Below, piece by piece: positions 16,965-25,797 of a stretch of 64,000 bases of DNA; positions within the stretch are counted from its first letter, which is position 1, and every line of letters starts with the position of its first letter. The position numbers were made by a program, and so were the translations under genes. The stretch comes from an uncultured Methanomassiliicoccus sp. Lineage in GTDB: Archaea; Thermoplasmatota; Thermoplasmata; Methanomassiliicoccales; Methanomassiliicoccaceae. The notes below the pieces were generated by a model, which was not told the DNA's origin, searched no databases, and worked only from the letters and a program-made list of their open reading frames with translations. Where the stretch lies: positions 186,001 to 250,000 of the forward strand of contig CAJKXZ010000001.1 of NCBI GenBank assembly GCA_905203995.1. Reading direction: 5' to 3'.

Positions 16965-17990
16965 TCATTTATTGAGCTTAGCAATTAATAATTCTGAAAG
17001 GCTGTCAAATTTCTCAAAATATTCAATCTTAAAACCCTTGGATTCTAACATCGCCTGGTACGCATTTGTAGACATTGACGTATCGAATTCCCATCTTTTT
17101 CGCCCTAGTTTGAAACCTGGTGTTTCTAGAAAATTCCACTCTAAATTCATGAAAGGGTCTTCACTTGTTTCGTTTCGGTGTTTTCTGACTATGAAATAAC
17201 CCCCGTCATGCAAACAAGATTTAATTTTATCAATGAGCTGAGGGTCGACACCGCAGGAGGTGAATGAGGAGAAAACAATATCATAAGTGCCGGGAATCAT
17301 ATCTTGATAGTAATCTCCTTCAATAAATCTTAACGGTGCATTGTATTTTTCAGCATAATTCTTTGCTACTTTGATAATCTCTGGTTTATCAAATAGTGTA
17401 AATCGTACATGTGGATAAGCTAAGAAAAGACCTATTGAATATAGCCCATGGCCTCCGCCGATATCTAAAAAATCATTACATTTTGATAAATTAATATTTT
17501 TTTCTAATTTTTCTTTTAATTTGCAGATCTGTCCATTCAATGATCCTTGTGCTATAGATTTTATCCACAATTCTTCATCAAATTTTTCTTCTGTTTTAAC
17601 TGGTCCATCTTTTAAAATAGTTGGCAGCTCAGCCCATAGTTGTAAACGAGATAATTGATTAGCTAAACGAAGTGTCTGATCAATTTCTGAGTTGCTGGTG
17701 AGGTATTTTACTGCTACTTCACTGTCGATGAACTTTTCACCTGTTTTATTTATCAGATTCATAGATACAAGCGCCAAGCAAAAATATTCAACTAATTCTT
17801 TTTTAATGCCTGTGATTTCAGACAACTCATCAACTGAATGTGGTTTTGTGAGAATTTCAAAGACTCTGTATTCCAATGCAGTTTTAAGGATGCATGCCTG
17901 TCTCATGCCGTCAAAAGTGTCATTGAATTGATTCCACATTTCTTTTAGATCTTTATCTGGATAATCTGTTATGCCGGTGATCTTATTCAT
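16965..17990 (-). CDS. SAM-dependent methyltransferase, O-methyltransferase family 2-like
   Basis: 341 aa. An N-terminal ~110-residue winged-helix dimerisation domain (KTALEYRVFEILTKPHSVDELSEITG, broken here: the key part is the helix-turn-helix-like VDELSEITGIKKE) is followed by a Rossmann methyltransferase domain with motif I FLDIGGGHGLYSIGL. The layout matches plant/bacterial small-molecule O-methyltransferases. It starts 17 nt after a FecCD permease gene in the same direction, so its substrate may be the imported ligand or a metallophore. Substrate unknown. Confidence 0.82.
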   Translation of the reverse strand: MNKITGITDYPDKDLKEMWNQFNDTFDGMRQACILKTALEYRVFEILTKPHSVDELSEITGIKKELVEYFCLALVSMNLINKTGEKFIDSEVAVKYLTSNSEIDQTLRLANQLSRLQLWAELPTILKDGPVKTEEKFDEELWIKSIAQGSLNGQICKLKEKLEKNINLSKCNDFLDIGGGHGLYSIGLFLAYPHVRFTLFDKPEIIKVAKNYAEKYNAPLRFIEGDYYQDMIPGTYDIVFSSFTSCGVDPQLIDKIKSCLHDGGYFIVRKHRNETSEDPFMNLEWNFLETPGFKLGRKRWEFDTSMSTNAYQAMLESKGFKIEYFEKFDSLSELLIAKLNK

Positions 17991-18007
17991 ATCTTAATCT
18001 CTCAAGA

Positions 18008-19105
18008 TCAACATATTCCTTTTCGGCTATATCCTTTTAGCAGTATGTAAATGAACAACGGACCGCCGATTACAGAAGTAATTATGCCGACTGGAACTGT
18101 AAATTCAAAGGCATTTTCTCCGATAATCATAGCAATCATCAGAACAACTGCGCCAATGAGCATCGACATTGGTATCAAGAATCGTTTATCATTGCCAACT
18201 ACCTCTCTGGCTAGGTGTGGTGCTAATAAGCCAATAAAGCCAATTATTCCGACAAATGATACAATAACTGCAGTAACGATGGCAGAAAATGTTAACACTG
18301 AAATTCTTAGGAATGAAACATTAACACCCAGTGCTTTAGCCACGTCATCTCCAGCGTCAATAGCATTCAGATCCCAACGGAGACAATAGAGGATAATTAT
18401 CACCACAGCTGTCGCCAATGCGATAATCCACATGTGATCCCAGCCGATTTTTTCTAAGTCTCCAAATTGCCAGAATACGATTGCCGACAAAGTCATATCA
18501 CTTGCACTATATTGCAGAAAAGCAATACCTGCTGAAAATATTGCACTCAATGCCATGCCCGTCAGCACCATTGTTTCTGGCGAGGCATTTATAACTCTCA
18601 TCATGAGGATGATTATTGCTGTGGCGACCATTGAAAATAAAAATGCAGAGATGGTGACGATATAGGGATTGTTTATCTGGTAACTGGCTACGCTTTGCCC
18701 GATTACCGCGCCCCCGTTGAGAATTATTATCCCCAATGCTGCACCGAATGCTGCAGCATTCGACATTCCTAGAGTATATGGTGATCCCAAGGGGTTTTTA
18801 AGAACGCATTGCATTGCCGCTCCTGCAACACCAAGTCCACAGCCTGCAATTATTGCAGCTACTGATCTTTTAATGCGCACATCCCATGTGACATATCCAA
18901 ACCAAGTATCATTTGCGTTGAATGGATTTAAAAATATATTGTAAATTATTTCTGAGATGGACATCCTCGTGGAACCTAAGTATAAAGAAATTATGAAAAC
19001 GACGATTAAAATGACTAGAAAAAGGACTATCCAGAGTACTTTGTTTTTAATAGTCTTTTTATATCCTTCAATGCCTCTTTCTGGTTCATCTATCATCGTT
19101 TTCAT
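18008..19105 (-). CDS. FecCD/BtuC-type ABC transporter permease
   Basis: 365 aa with about ten membrane segments. The family motifs are clear: RIKRSVAAIIAGCGLGVAGA, then AMQCVLKNPLGSPYTLG near residue 100, and GLLAPHLAREVVG, the loop that contacts the ATPase. These permeases import ferric siderophores, haem or corrinoids. The binding protein gene lies 51 nt upstream, but no FecE/BtuD ATPase is in the operon. An in-frame ATG three codons in is an alternative start. Confidence 0.92.
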   Translation of the reverse strand: MKTMIDEPERGIEGYKKTIKNKVLWIVLFLVILIVVFIISLYLGSTRMSISEIIYNIFLNPFNANDTWFGYVTWDVRIKRSVAAIIAGCGLGVAGAAMQCVLKNPLGSPYTLGMSNAAAFGAALGIIILNGGAVIGQSVASYQINNPYIVTISAFLFSMVATAIIILMMRVINASPETMVLTGMALSAIFSAGIAFLQYSASDMTLSAIVFWQFGDLEKIGWDHMWIIALATAVVIIILYCLRWDLNAIDAGDDVAKALGVNVSFLRISVLTFSAIVTAVIVSFVGIIGFIGLLAPHLAREVVGNDKRFLIPMSMLIGAVVLMIAMIIGENAFEFTVPVGIITSVIGGPLFIYILLKGYSRKGIC

Positions 19106-19156
19106 AGTATTCTTACCATTTAGTTTTAATTAAAGTGTTTCAGCATGAGTCATTTA

Positions 19157-20476
19157 TTAAACTTTTTTGAATGTGATAACGTCATTATTTACATCGATAT
19201 CATATTCAGCTCCTAACTCTAAACTATATTTTTGTTTAGAATAGTAGTTATGAACCATGTTGGGGATGATGACTTCTCCTCCATTATATGTCTCTTCAGC
19301 GATTATGGAAGATTTATTTGAAATCTCTGGTAAAAACAATTCATATGATGCCGCTATCCTTTGCATTGTTTCTTCATATGTTAAGGCATCATCATAGCAA
19401 TAATATATCAAGAGATACGCATTTGCAATTGCATTGTCGAAATTATATCCAAACCAATAATATGGAAGTAATACGTAGGCATGTATGTCATATTTATCTG
19501 CATAGTTACATACACTAATGCTTCCTTTTTTATCCATCTGTGGTCCTAATGAGGTATAGTCGATAAAGATAATATCGGGATCATCTACTTTGGACATTGC
19601 TTCAGACCCAAGATCTATGGCAGTGGTGTTTGTACCAGGATATGAGTTAGTAATTTTTGCAAGTTTAAATGGTAAATAGTCTCCAACTGTACTGCTAAGT
19701 TCTTTAGCCCCTGACAACGCTACACCGCCGATATATGCGCTAGCATACTTTGGAGTTTTTCCATCGATCAATGAATCTAAATCTGCAAACAGACTGAAAA
19801 TTCCTCTCTCTAATTGTTCTGCCCGAGCTGGCGCATTGAATGTATGGGCTAATATTTGCAGATTATCCTTAAATCCCTTACTTAGTGTAAGATCCGAATT
19901 AACAAAGGAATCTACTTCATTGATGACTACGATGTCCGCAGCAAGTCCAAAAGAAGCAGTAATGCCAGTTATTAATTCTTTAGTCAATCCTTGATAGACA
20001 GTGTGAGCGATAACGAATAATGTTGGTTTATCTTCAGCTGGCCATTGCTTCATAACTTCTAAGTTTGAAGTACTAAAATTATTATGATCATGGGCACTGA
20101 TGCCATAATTTACATAATCAGAGTGCAGTGGATCTTTTGAAGCGCTGTTGGCTCCTTCAGCCGCTTTATTAGCTTCGTCACTTAGTAGTGATCTATATCC
20201 CTTTCCACTCCAAGAAGCTGGATTAACATCACCCATATCGACAGAAACAACATGATCGCTGAGGCCAAAATAAGACACCCATCTCAGTGCCCCTACCCCA
20301 ACAGTAACAATTTTATCATAATTATATGCAGGTTTCAATTCATTACCTGCTGCATCTCTTAACAATCCATCATCATCTGGAGCATCATTATCGCCAGATA
20401 TGAAGACATATCCCACGGCACTAGCAATGAGAATAACAACCACTGCAAGTGCAGCTATCGTCTTCGAGCTCACCAT
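19157..20476 (-). CDS. membrane-anchored ABC substrate-binding protein, FecB/BtuF-like
   Basis: 439 aa. It starts with a hydrophobic N-terminal anchor (VSSKTIAALAVVVILIASAV), then an acidic linker and a type III binding-protein fold: VTVGVGALRWVSYFGLSDHV fits the first lobe and DPDIIFIDYTSLG the second. The protein is longer than typical FecB. An ATG at 20497 would add seven residues, but a TATA box at 20508-20516 puts transcription start downstream of it. Captures an iron- or cobalt-containing ligand outside the cell for the adjacent FecCD permease. Ligand unknown; corrinoid, haem or siderophore are all possible. Confidence 0.82.
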   Translation of the reverse strand: MVSSKTIAALAVVVILIASAVGYVFISGDNDAPDDDGLLRDAAGNELKPAYNYDKIVTVGVGALRWVSYFGLSDHVVSVDMGDVNPASWSGKGYRSLLSDEANKAAEGANSASKDPLHSDYVNYGISAHDHNNFSTSNLEVMKQWPAEDKPTLFVIAHTVYQGLTKELITGITASFGLAADIVVINEVDSFVNSDLTLSKGFKDNLQILAHTFNAPARAEQLERGIFSLFADLDSLIDGKTPKYASAYIGGVALSGAKELSSTVGDYLPFKLAKITNSYPGTNTTAIDLGSEAMSKVDDPDIIFIDYTSLGPQMDKKGSISVCNYADKYDIHAYVLLPYYWFGYNFDNAIANAYLLIYYCYDDALTYEETMQRIAASYELFLPEISNKSSIIAEETYNGGEVIIPNMVHNYYSKQKYSLELGAEYDIDVNNDVITFKKV

Positions 20477-20507
20477 GCGGGTGCATATCTTGCACATCTA
20501 ATAATAC

Positions 20508-20516
20508 TTTTTATAA
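20508..20516 (-). promoter_or_regulatory. TATA box of the transporter operon
   Basis: On the minus strand TTATAAAAA, centred about 36 nt before the ATG at 20476. It fits a start site near 20486 and supports that ATG over 20497. Confidence 0.55.
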
Positions 20517-20610
20517 GATGGTATTACTAAGATGTCACTAAATAATAATATATCTATAATTTGCAAAATTTAGCCACAAAAAGCTTGTTTTTAGATATTT
20601 AAGTAAAAAA

Positions 20611-20686
20611 TGGTGCTCTTGTCGGGATTTGAACCCGAGTCGAAGCCTCGAAAGGGCTTCATGATTGGCCGCTACACTACAAGAGC
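20611..20686 (-). tRNA. tRNA-Glu (anticodon TTC), CCA encoded
   Basis: Acceptor GCTCTTG/CAAGAGC closes the cloverleaf. The anticodon arm is AAGCC-CTTTCGA-GGCTT with anticodon TTC, and the T-arm is TCGGG-TTCAAAT-CCCGA. No variable-arm extension or intron. The CCA end is encoded (20611-20613 on the plus strand is TGG). Confidence 0.96.
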
Positions 20687-20864
20687 TTGTGATCGGCTCG
20701 ATACAAGAATAAGTACTTAATCTTTACTCTTCAAAACGTTTCAAAATCCCGTCGTAACCTACTTGACCTTAGAGTAAGTATTGAATATATGTTTGAGTTA
20801 TCTTAGATGACTCAGCGTTTTAGCCATCGAGGCTATGCACGCTATCGAATTTCGGAGGATTCAC

Positions 20865-21191
20865 GTGACATCATACGATTCAGAAGAGGTCAGTGAGGAA
20901 ATTACTCGCTGTCCGTTCCCCAATCACAAAGAAGGCGAAATATTTGGAGTAGCCGATCAACTTCTTGGAGCATCTCATATTAAAGTAATGTGTGAAGATG
21001 GTACCTCCCGCATTGGACGCATTCCTGGTAAAATTAGAAAGAGAATGTGGATCAGAGAAGGCGATTTGTTGATAATTAGGCCCTGGGAATTTCAGGATGA
21101 TAAAGCTGACATTAAGTACCGTTATACCAAAACCCAGGCTAGTTATTTGCACCGCAGGAAAGCAATTCCTAAGAATTTAGATATCTTCTGA
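20865..21191 (+). CDS. eif1A: translation initiation factor aIF1A
   Basis: 108 aa, usual aIF1A length. An S1-like OB fold spans EIFGVADQLLGASHIKVMCE, then GRIPGKIRKRMWIREGDLLI and the C-terminal basic region. It helps bind initiator tRNA in the decoding site. GGAGG at 20854-20858 sits 6 nt before a GTG at 20865, which decides the start; an upstream ATG (20835) would add ten residues not seen in the family. It heads a long run of translation genes that continues to PolB. Confidence 0.93.
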   Translation: MTSYDSEEVSEEITRCPFPNHKEGEIFGVADQLLGASHIKVMCEDGTSRIGRIPGKIRKRMWIREGDLLIIRPWEFQDDKADIKYRYTKTQASYLHRRKAIPKNLDIF

Positions 21192-21202
21192 TTGGGCTGG
21201 AT

Positions 21203-21979
21203 ATGCCGGACAAAGAAGCTTATGATCTATTAGAGCATAAGCTAATGGCACTCAGGGAGAACAGTCGTACAGGAGACGAAAGAAAAACTCTTGACGAAGT
21301 GTTTGACCGTGATACAATAATGGGCATTTATAAACTGATGACTGCCAACATCATCGATACGATTGAGTATCCAATTTCAACTGGGAAAGAGGGTAATGTT
21401 TTTGCCGCCCAGGATCCCAAAGGTAAAATGGTCGCTTTGAAGATCTATCGGACTTCTAATGCTACCTTCAATCGGATCTGCAAATATATTGAAGGAGACA
21501 AAAGATTTCTGGGAATCTCTGGATCAAAGAGAAAAATAATTTCGGCCTGGGCTAGTAAAGAATTCAGAAATCTGCACAAGATGTATGAAGCAGGAGTGAA
21601 CGTCCCCGAACCAATAAAATTTCATCGTAATATGGTGGTTATGAAATATATCGGTACTAAAACTGCACCGGCACCTACTATCAGGCAGGTGGTTTTAGAA
21701 GACCCAGACTCTGTTTATGAAACAGTTGTTGATTACATGCGGATAATGTACCAAGACGCAGGTCTGGTTCATGCTGATCTGAGTGAATATAATATTCTTT
21801 ATCATAAACGCAAACCAGTAATCATTGATGTAGGGCAGGCAGTTTTGACCGAACATCTGAATGCAAAAGATTTTTTGAAGCGAGATATAAAAAATGTCAA
21901 TAGGTATTTTAAGTCCTTAGATGTAGAGATTGACGATTCGGAACGCATATTTCAAGAGATAACGGGGATTAAAGGATGA
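21203..21979 (+). CDS. rio1: RIO1-type serine protein kinase
   Basis: 258 aa. RIO kinase features in order: the flexible ATP loop STGKEGNVFAAQD, the Lys in VALKIYRTSNATF, the catalytic loop LVHADLSEYNILY, and the metal Asp in PVIIDVGQAV. RIO1 acts late in 30S subunit maturation. The 3' end overlaps the KH-domain gene by 4 nt (ATGA); Rio and Dim2 work together in ribosome assembly, so the pairing makes sense. Confidence 0.95.
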   Translation: MPDKEAYDLLEHKLMALRENSRTGDERKTLDEVFDRDTIMGIYKLMTANIIDTIEYPISTGKEGNVFAAQDPKGKMVALKIYRTSNATFNRICKYIEGDKRFLGISGSKRKIISAWASKEFRNLHKMYEAGVNVPEPIKFHRNMVVMKYIGTKTAPAPTIRQVVLEDPDSVYETVVDYMRIMYQDAGLVHADLSEYNILYHKRKPVIIDVGQAVLTEHLNAKDFLKRDIKNVNRYFKSLDVEIDDSERIFQEITGIKG

Positions 21980-22515
21980 GACTTATACGCATACCAAAAG
22001 AGCGAGTAGGGGCGCTAATTGGAGAAAAGGGTGAAACGAAAGCGCTGGTTCAAAAGCGTACTGGTGTGAAGTTAATCATCAGCAGTGAAGGTGAAGTAGA
22101 TATTGAAGAAAATCCCGAAGATCCAGTAGCATCTTTGAAAGTAATGGATTTTGTTAAAGCTGTTGGTAGAGGTTTCTCTCCGCAAAGGGCAATGCGCCTG
22201 CTGGAAGAGGACGAATATCTGGAAGTTATTGAAATTGCTGATTACATTGGCAGCAAAAAGCCCGAACAGACCATTAGGGTCAGAGCAAGACTGATTGGTT
22301 CACAAGGAAAAACACGAAAGATCATTGAAGATCTTACGGGTGTCAACATGTCTATCTTTGGCAGCACCGTTTGTCTAATTGGAAATTCTGTGCAACTGCC
22401 CGTCGCCAAAACCGCTGTGGAAATGATCCTCCGTGGCAGTGAACATTCTACTGTTTATCGCTATTTAGAAAGATCTCGACCGATGCTGCGGATTGCAGAA
22501 ATGGGTTTTGACTGA
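21976..22515 (+). CDS. KH-domain rRNA processing protein, Dim2/Pno1-like
   Basis: 179 aa with two KH domains: the first with IPKERVGALIGEKGETK (residues ~5-21), the second with ARLIGSQGKTRKIIEDLTG (residues ~108-126). Archaeal Dim2 binds the 3' end of 16S rRNA and aids small subunit maturation. Coupled to the RIO kinase by an ATGA overlap. A Krr1-like name has also been used for the family. Confidence 0.92.
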   Translation: MRLIRIPKERVGALIGEKGETKALVQKRTGVKLIISSEGEVDIEENPEDPVASLKVMDFVKAVGRGFSPQRAMRLLEEDEYLEVIEIADYIGSKKPEQTIRVRARLIGSQGKTRKIIEDLTGVNMSIFGSTVCLIGNSVQLPVAKTAVEMILRGSEHSTVYRYLERSRPMLRIAEMGFD

Positions 22516-22529
22516 GGCGGTGATTCTCT

Positions 22530-23765
22530 ATGAACAGAATAGTGGCGAGGGCCGATCAGGCTCTCCAAGCGCATGACTTGTGTGATCACTGTCTAGGAAG
22601 ACTTTTTGCCCATGTTGATACTGGTATGACCAATGCCGAGCGCGGACGTAATATGCGCATCGCGGTCAGTCTGGAAAGATCAGCGAGAAGCGAAGAGCTT
22701 CCAGCTCATGAAGAGTGTTGGGTCTGTGAAGAAATATTTGATGATCTCGAAAGATTTGCCAATGCCTGCATAGCTGAACTTTCCAAAATAGAATACCGTA
22801 CTTTCCTTGTAGGAACAAAAGTAAGTCCGGATATTCAAGACCGTGAAGAAAGGTTATGGGCGGAAGTCGGGGGCGATGATGCAGAACCGATCAAAGCTGA
22901 ATTAAACAGAGAAATTGGCAAGCTCATCGAAGCACTCACACAAAAAGAAGTTGAATTTAAAAATCCTGATGCAGTCACACTTGTCGATACGAGGTTTGGC
23001 CACGTGGAAATGACGATTACGCCCCTGTTCATCTACGGTCGTTACAACAAATTTTCACGGGAAATCCCCCAGACAAAATGGCCCTGCAGAGTCTGCCGCG
23101 GCAAAGGCTGTGAACGTTGTCACGGGTTAGGTAAAATGTATTCCACCAGTGTGCAAGAGATTCTGGGTGATATCGCTCTGGAAATGGCTGAAGGGACAGA
23201 TCACTTTTTCCATGGTATGGGACGAGAGGACATCGATGCTAAGATGTTAGGCACTGGACGACCCTTTATTTTGGAAATTTCCAATCCTAAGAAACGTTCT
23301 ATCGATCTCAATATCTTGGAAGCAAAAGCCAATGAGAGTGAAAATGCTAGTTATTCTGATCTAAGATTCTCTAATAAAGATGAAGTGCGTAAAATTAAGT
23401 CGGCAGCACCCGATAAAACCTATTCAGCGGTAGTGTCTTTCCATGATAAAGTTAATAAAGGGTTAGTGGATGAGGTACTCCAGTCGTTAAATCAAGTATG
23501 CATTACCCAGCAGACGCCAGTGCGAGTGAGCCACAGACGAGCAGATCTTGCACGCAAAAGACACATTCGGGAAATCCATCTCGTGGATTTTTCGGAAGAT
23601 GGCATGGTGTTAGAGATCACGGCGGAATCCGGTACCTATATCAAGGAATTCGTCAGTGGCGATGGAGGACGCACTGTCCCCAGTATCTCTGAAAAACTCG
23701 GCACCGACTGCAAGGTTACGGCGCTTGATGTCATACAGATACTCGATAACATTCACGAGGTATAA
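22530..23765 (+). CDS. pus10: tRNA pseudouridine synthase Pus10 (positions 54/55)
   Basis: 411 aa. An N-terminal zinc-binding region (CDHCLGRLF, then CWVCEEI) and a second zinc pair (CRVCRGKGCERCHG) precede the catalytic domain. The catalytic Asp lies in GREDIDAKMLGTGRPF, and the late motif VSHRRADLARKR follows. Makes the T-loop pseudouridines of archaeal tRNA. GGTGAT before the ATG at 22530 is a good ribosome binding site. Ends 2 nt before rpl21e. Confidence 0.94.
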   Translation: MNRIVARADQALQAHDLCDHCLGRLFAHVDTGMTNAERGRNMRIAVSLERSARSEELPAHEECWVCEEIFDDLERFANACIAELSKIEYRTFLVGTKVSPDIQDREERLWAEVGGDDAEPIKAELNREIGKLIEALTQKEVEFKNPDAVTLVDTRFGHVEMTITPLFIYGRYNKFSREIPQTKWPCRVCRGKGCERCHGLGKMYSTSVQEILGDIALEMAEGTDHFFHGMGREDIDAKMLGTGRPFILEISNPKKRSIDLNILEAKANESENASYSDLRFSNKDEVRKIKSAAPDKTYSAVVSFHDKVNKGLVDEVLQSLNQVCITQQTPVRVSHRRADLARKRHIREIHLVDFSEDGMVLEITAESGTYIKEFVSGDGGRTVPSISEKLGTDCKVTALDVIQILDNIHEV

Positions 23766-23767
23766 AC

Positions 23768-24061
23768 ATGGTCCAAGCTTCTAGAGGTCTCAAGCGTAAA
23801 ACACGCAACATTCTTGGAAAAAGCCCACGTACAAAGGGAATGTCCCCCATCACCCATGAGTTTAGAAACTTTGAAATCGGTGAGAAGGTAAACGTTGTAA
23901 TCGATCCTGCCGTCCACTATGGAATGCCACACATGCGCTTCCAGGGTAAAACCGGTGTTGTTGCCGGTCGTCAGGGCCGTGCATACGTTGTAGAACTAAA
24001 AGACGGTAACAAACCAAAAACAGTAGTTGCCCGTCCTGAACACTTAAAAAAGAGCTTGTGA
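23768..24061 (+). CDS. rpl21e: 50S ribosomal protein L21e
   Basis: 97 aa, standard for L21e. The N-terminus (VQASRGLKRKTRNILGK) and the basic KGMSPITHEFRNFEIGEKV core match the archaeal/eukaryal family; GRQGRAYVVELKDGNK closes the SH3-like barrel. Ribosome binding site GAGGT just upstream. Sits between pus10 and rpoF as in many archaeal genomes. Confidence 0.96.
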   Translation: MVQASRGLKRKTRNILGKSPRTKGMSPITHEFRNFEIGEKVNVVIDPAVHYGMPHMRFQGKTGVVAGRQGRAYVVELKDGNKPKTVVARPEHLKKSL

Positions 24062-24067
24062 GGCGAT

Positions 24068-24391
24068 ATGATGCCTGAAGAACGCTATTTAACTCTTTCA
24101 GAAGCAAAGATGATGCTTGACAGTGCAAGCGAAGAGCGGGAATTAAACCTTACTCAAAAGTTTGCAGAGGAGCACGCATCACGCTTTGTCAGACTTAGTT
24201 TAGAGGATGCAAAGAACCTTCAGGCAGAACTCGCAGGCATGAATTTCATTCCTGAGAACATTCAGATAAAGATTGTCGATTTTCTGCCCGAATACTCTGA
24301 AGAAGTAAGGGTTCTTTTCTCCAAAGAAAGAATGGTCTTGGAAAAGACTCATATCGATCAGATACTATCTGCTGTAGGGAAATACAGGTAA
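24068..24391 (+). CDS. rpoF: DNA-directed RNA polymerase subunit F (Rpb4-like)
   Basis: 107 aa, normal RpoF size. All-helical protein with LTLSEAKMMLDSASEERELN at the N-terminus and an HRDC-like C-terminal half. With RpoE it forms the stalk of RNA polymerase. Two consecutive ATGs (24068, 24071) are possible starts; GAGG four to seven nt upstream fits either. rpl21e-rpoF-DUF655-rsmA is a common archaeal gene order. Confidence 0.92.
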   Translation: MMPEERYLTLSEAKMMLDSASEERELNLTQKFAEEHASRFVRLSLEDAKNLQAELAGMNFIPENIQIKIVDFLPEYSEEVRVLFSKERMVLEKTHIDQILSAVGKYR

Positions 24392-24412
24392 ATTTCCCCC
24401 GGAGCGGATCCT

Positions 24413-24961
24413 ATGGAAGATTATGCGCGTATCATAGATTACTTGCCGCAGGGGCATCCTTCAGAAAAAGGATTTAAAAAAGACCCAGTGGCTTACGGCG
24501 TTGGCGAGGTTGAGTTTAAACTCTTTGAATTAGTTCCTAAGTCCGATGCGATAATCTCTATGGGAGATAGAGTCTACATAGGAAAAGAAACTTCACAGCG
24601 TGATAAAGTCGCTCATGTAAAAAAGCGTGTGAGTTATGAAGAGCTTACTGCCGCTGCGCAGGCTGAACTGCCTTTCGTTCTTCAGGAAATTGTCGATGAC
24701 AGCGAAGAGCGCTTTGTAAGATTCTTCAGTGAAGCACAGGCCATCAGTACCAGATACCATATGTTAGAACTCATTCCTGGTCTGGGCAAGAAATTGATGT
24801 GGGCAATCGTCGAAGAGCGAAAAAAAGGTAACTTCAAAAGTTATGAAGATATCACAAAACGTGTCCCGGCGATTAAAAGTCCGTCGAAACTGATCGCTCG
24901 GCGTATTGAAGAAGAACTTTCGGATCCTACCCAAAAGTATCATCTCTTCATCTCCAAGTGA
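24413..24961 (+). CDS. DUF655 family RNA-binding-like protein
   Basis: 182 aa, typical DUF655. An N-terminal OB-like part (ARIIDYLPQGHPSEKG, later GDRVYIGKE) is followed by a helix-hairpin-helix segment (MLELIPGLGKKLMWAIVEER). Probably binds nucleic acid during ribosome biogenesis; the exact role is not established. Conserved position between rpoF and rsmA. GGAG precedes the ATG. Confidence 0.92.
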   Translation: MEDYARIIDYLPQGHPSEKGFKKDPVAYGVGEVEFKLFELVPKSDAIISMGDRVYIGKETSQRDKVAHVKKRVSYEELTAAAQAELPFVLQEIVDDSEERFVRFFSEAQAISTRYHMLELIPGLGKKLMWAIVEERKKGNFKSYEDITKRVPAIKSPSKLIARRIEEELSDPTQKYHLFISK

Positions 24962-24968
24962 GACCTGC

Positions 24969-25760
24969 ATGAAGCCGTCTCAAATCGCTAACGAACTTTC
25001 CTTAATCGATGCTTCCCCTTCTAAAGCAAGGGGACAGAATTTTCTTATTGATGATTATGTAGCAGAAAGACAGATTGCGGCGGCTAAAATCCAACCTACT
25101 GATACGGTTTTAGAAATCGGTCCTGGTTTGGGAATGCTTACCCATCGCTTGGCTGCTAAAGCCGATAAAGTCATTGCCATTGAAACAGATCGAAAATTAG
25201 CGGGGTATCTCGCTCAACGATTACCAGCTAATGTTGAACTAATCACGGCTGATGCTTTAACTGTTGATTTTCCTCCTTTTGATGTAATGGTTTCTAACCT
25301 TCCTTATTCCATCTCATCACCGATTATCTTCAAACTTTTGACTTATAACTTTAGAAATGCGGTAGTAATGCTGCAGAAAGAATTTGCTGAACGGATGGTA
25401 GCCCATCCCGGCAGCAAAGACTACTCTCGTTTAACGGTGACCACTTATTATCATGCCGACTGTCGAATTATCGAAGATGTCCCTTCCGCTAAGTTTTATC
25501 CTGCACCCAAAGTTGATTCAGCGGTAGTTGAAATAGTGCCGCGGAGTACACCTTTTTCTATTTCTAACGAAAAATTCTTTTTTAAGATTACAGAGCTGCT
25601 TTTCCAACAGCGGCGAAAAAAGATTAGAACCATTCTAAAATCTAAAAGATTAATCGATGCCGACTATGATCTTCCTTATCTGGATCTTAGAGTAGAGGTA
25701 CTCTCTCCGGAACAGATAGGTGAATTATCAGAGGCAGTTTGGTCACTAAAGAACCGTTAG
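24969..25760 (+). CDS. rsmA: 16S rRNA dimethyladenosine transferase
   Basis: 263 aa KsgA/Dim1 enzyme; dimethylates two adjacent adenosines in helix 45. SAM motif I is LEIGPGLGMLTHRLAA, the catalytic NLPY lies in MVSNLPYSISSPI, and FYPAPKVDSAVVEI marks the substrate-binding region. The ATG at 24969 gives the usual start before SPSKARGQNFL; earlier in-frame codons lie within the upstream gene. It ends in TAG, one of only three TAG stops in the window, with TAA two codons later. Confidence 0.95.
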   Translation: MKPSQIANELSLIDASPSKARGQNFLIDDYVAERQIAAAKIQPTDTVLEIGPGLGMLTHRLAAKADKVIAIETDRKLAGYLAQRLPANVELITADALTVDFPPFDVMVSNLPYSISSPIIFKLLTYNFRNAVVMLQKEFAERMVAHPGSKDYSRLTVTTYYHADCRIIEDVPSAKFYPAPKVDSAVVEIVPRSTPFSISNEKFFFKITELLFQQRRKKIRTILKSKRLIDADYDLPYLDLRVEVLSPEQIGELSEAVWSLKNR

Positions 25761-25797
25761 TATTTCTAACTAAGAGACATTAAGGGTAAACGATACT

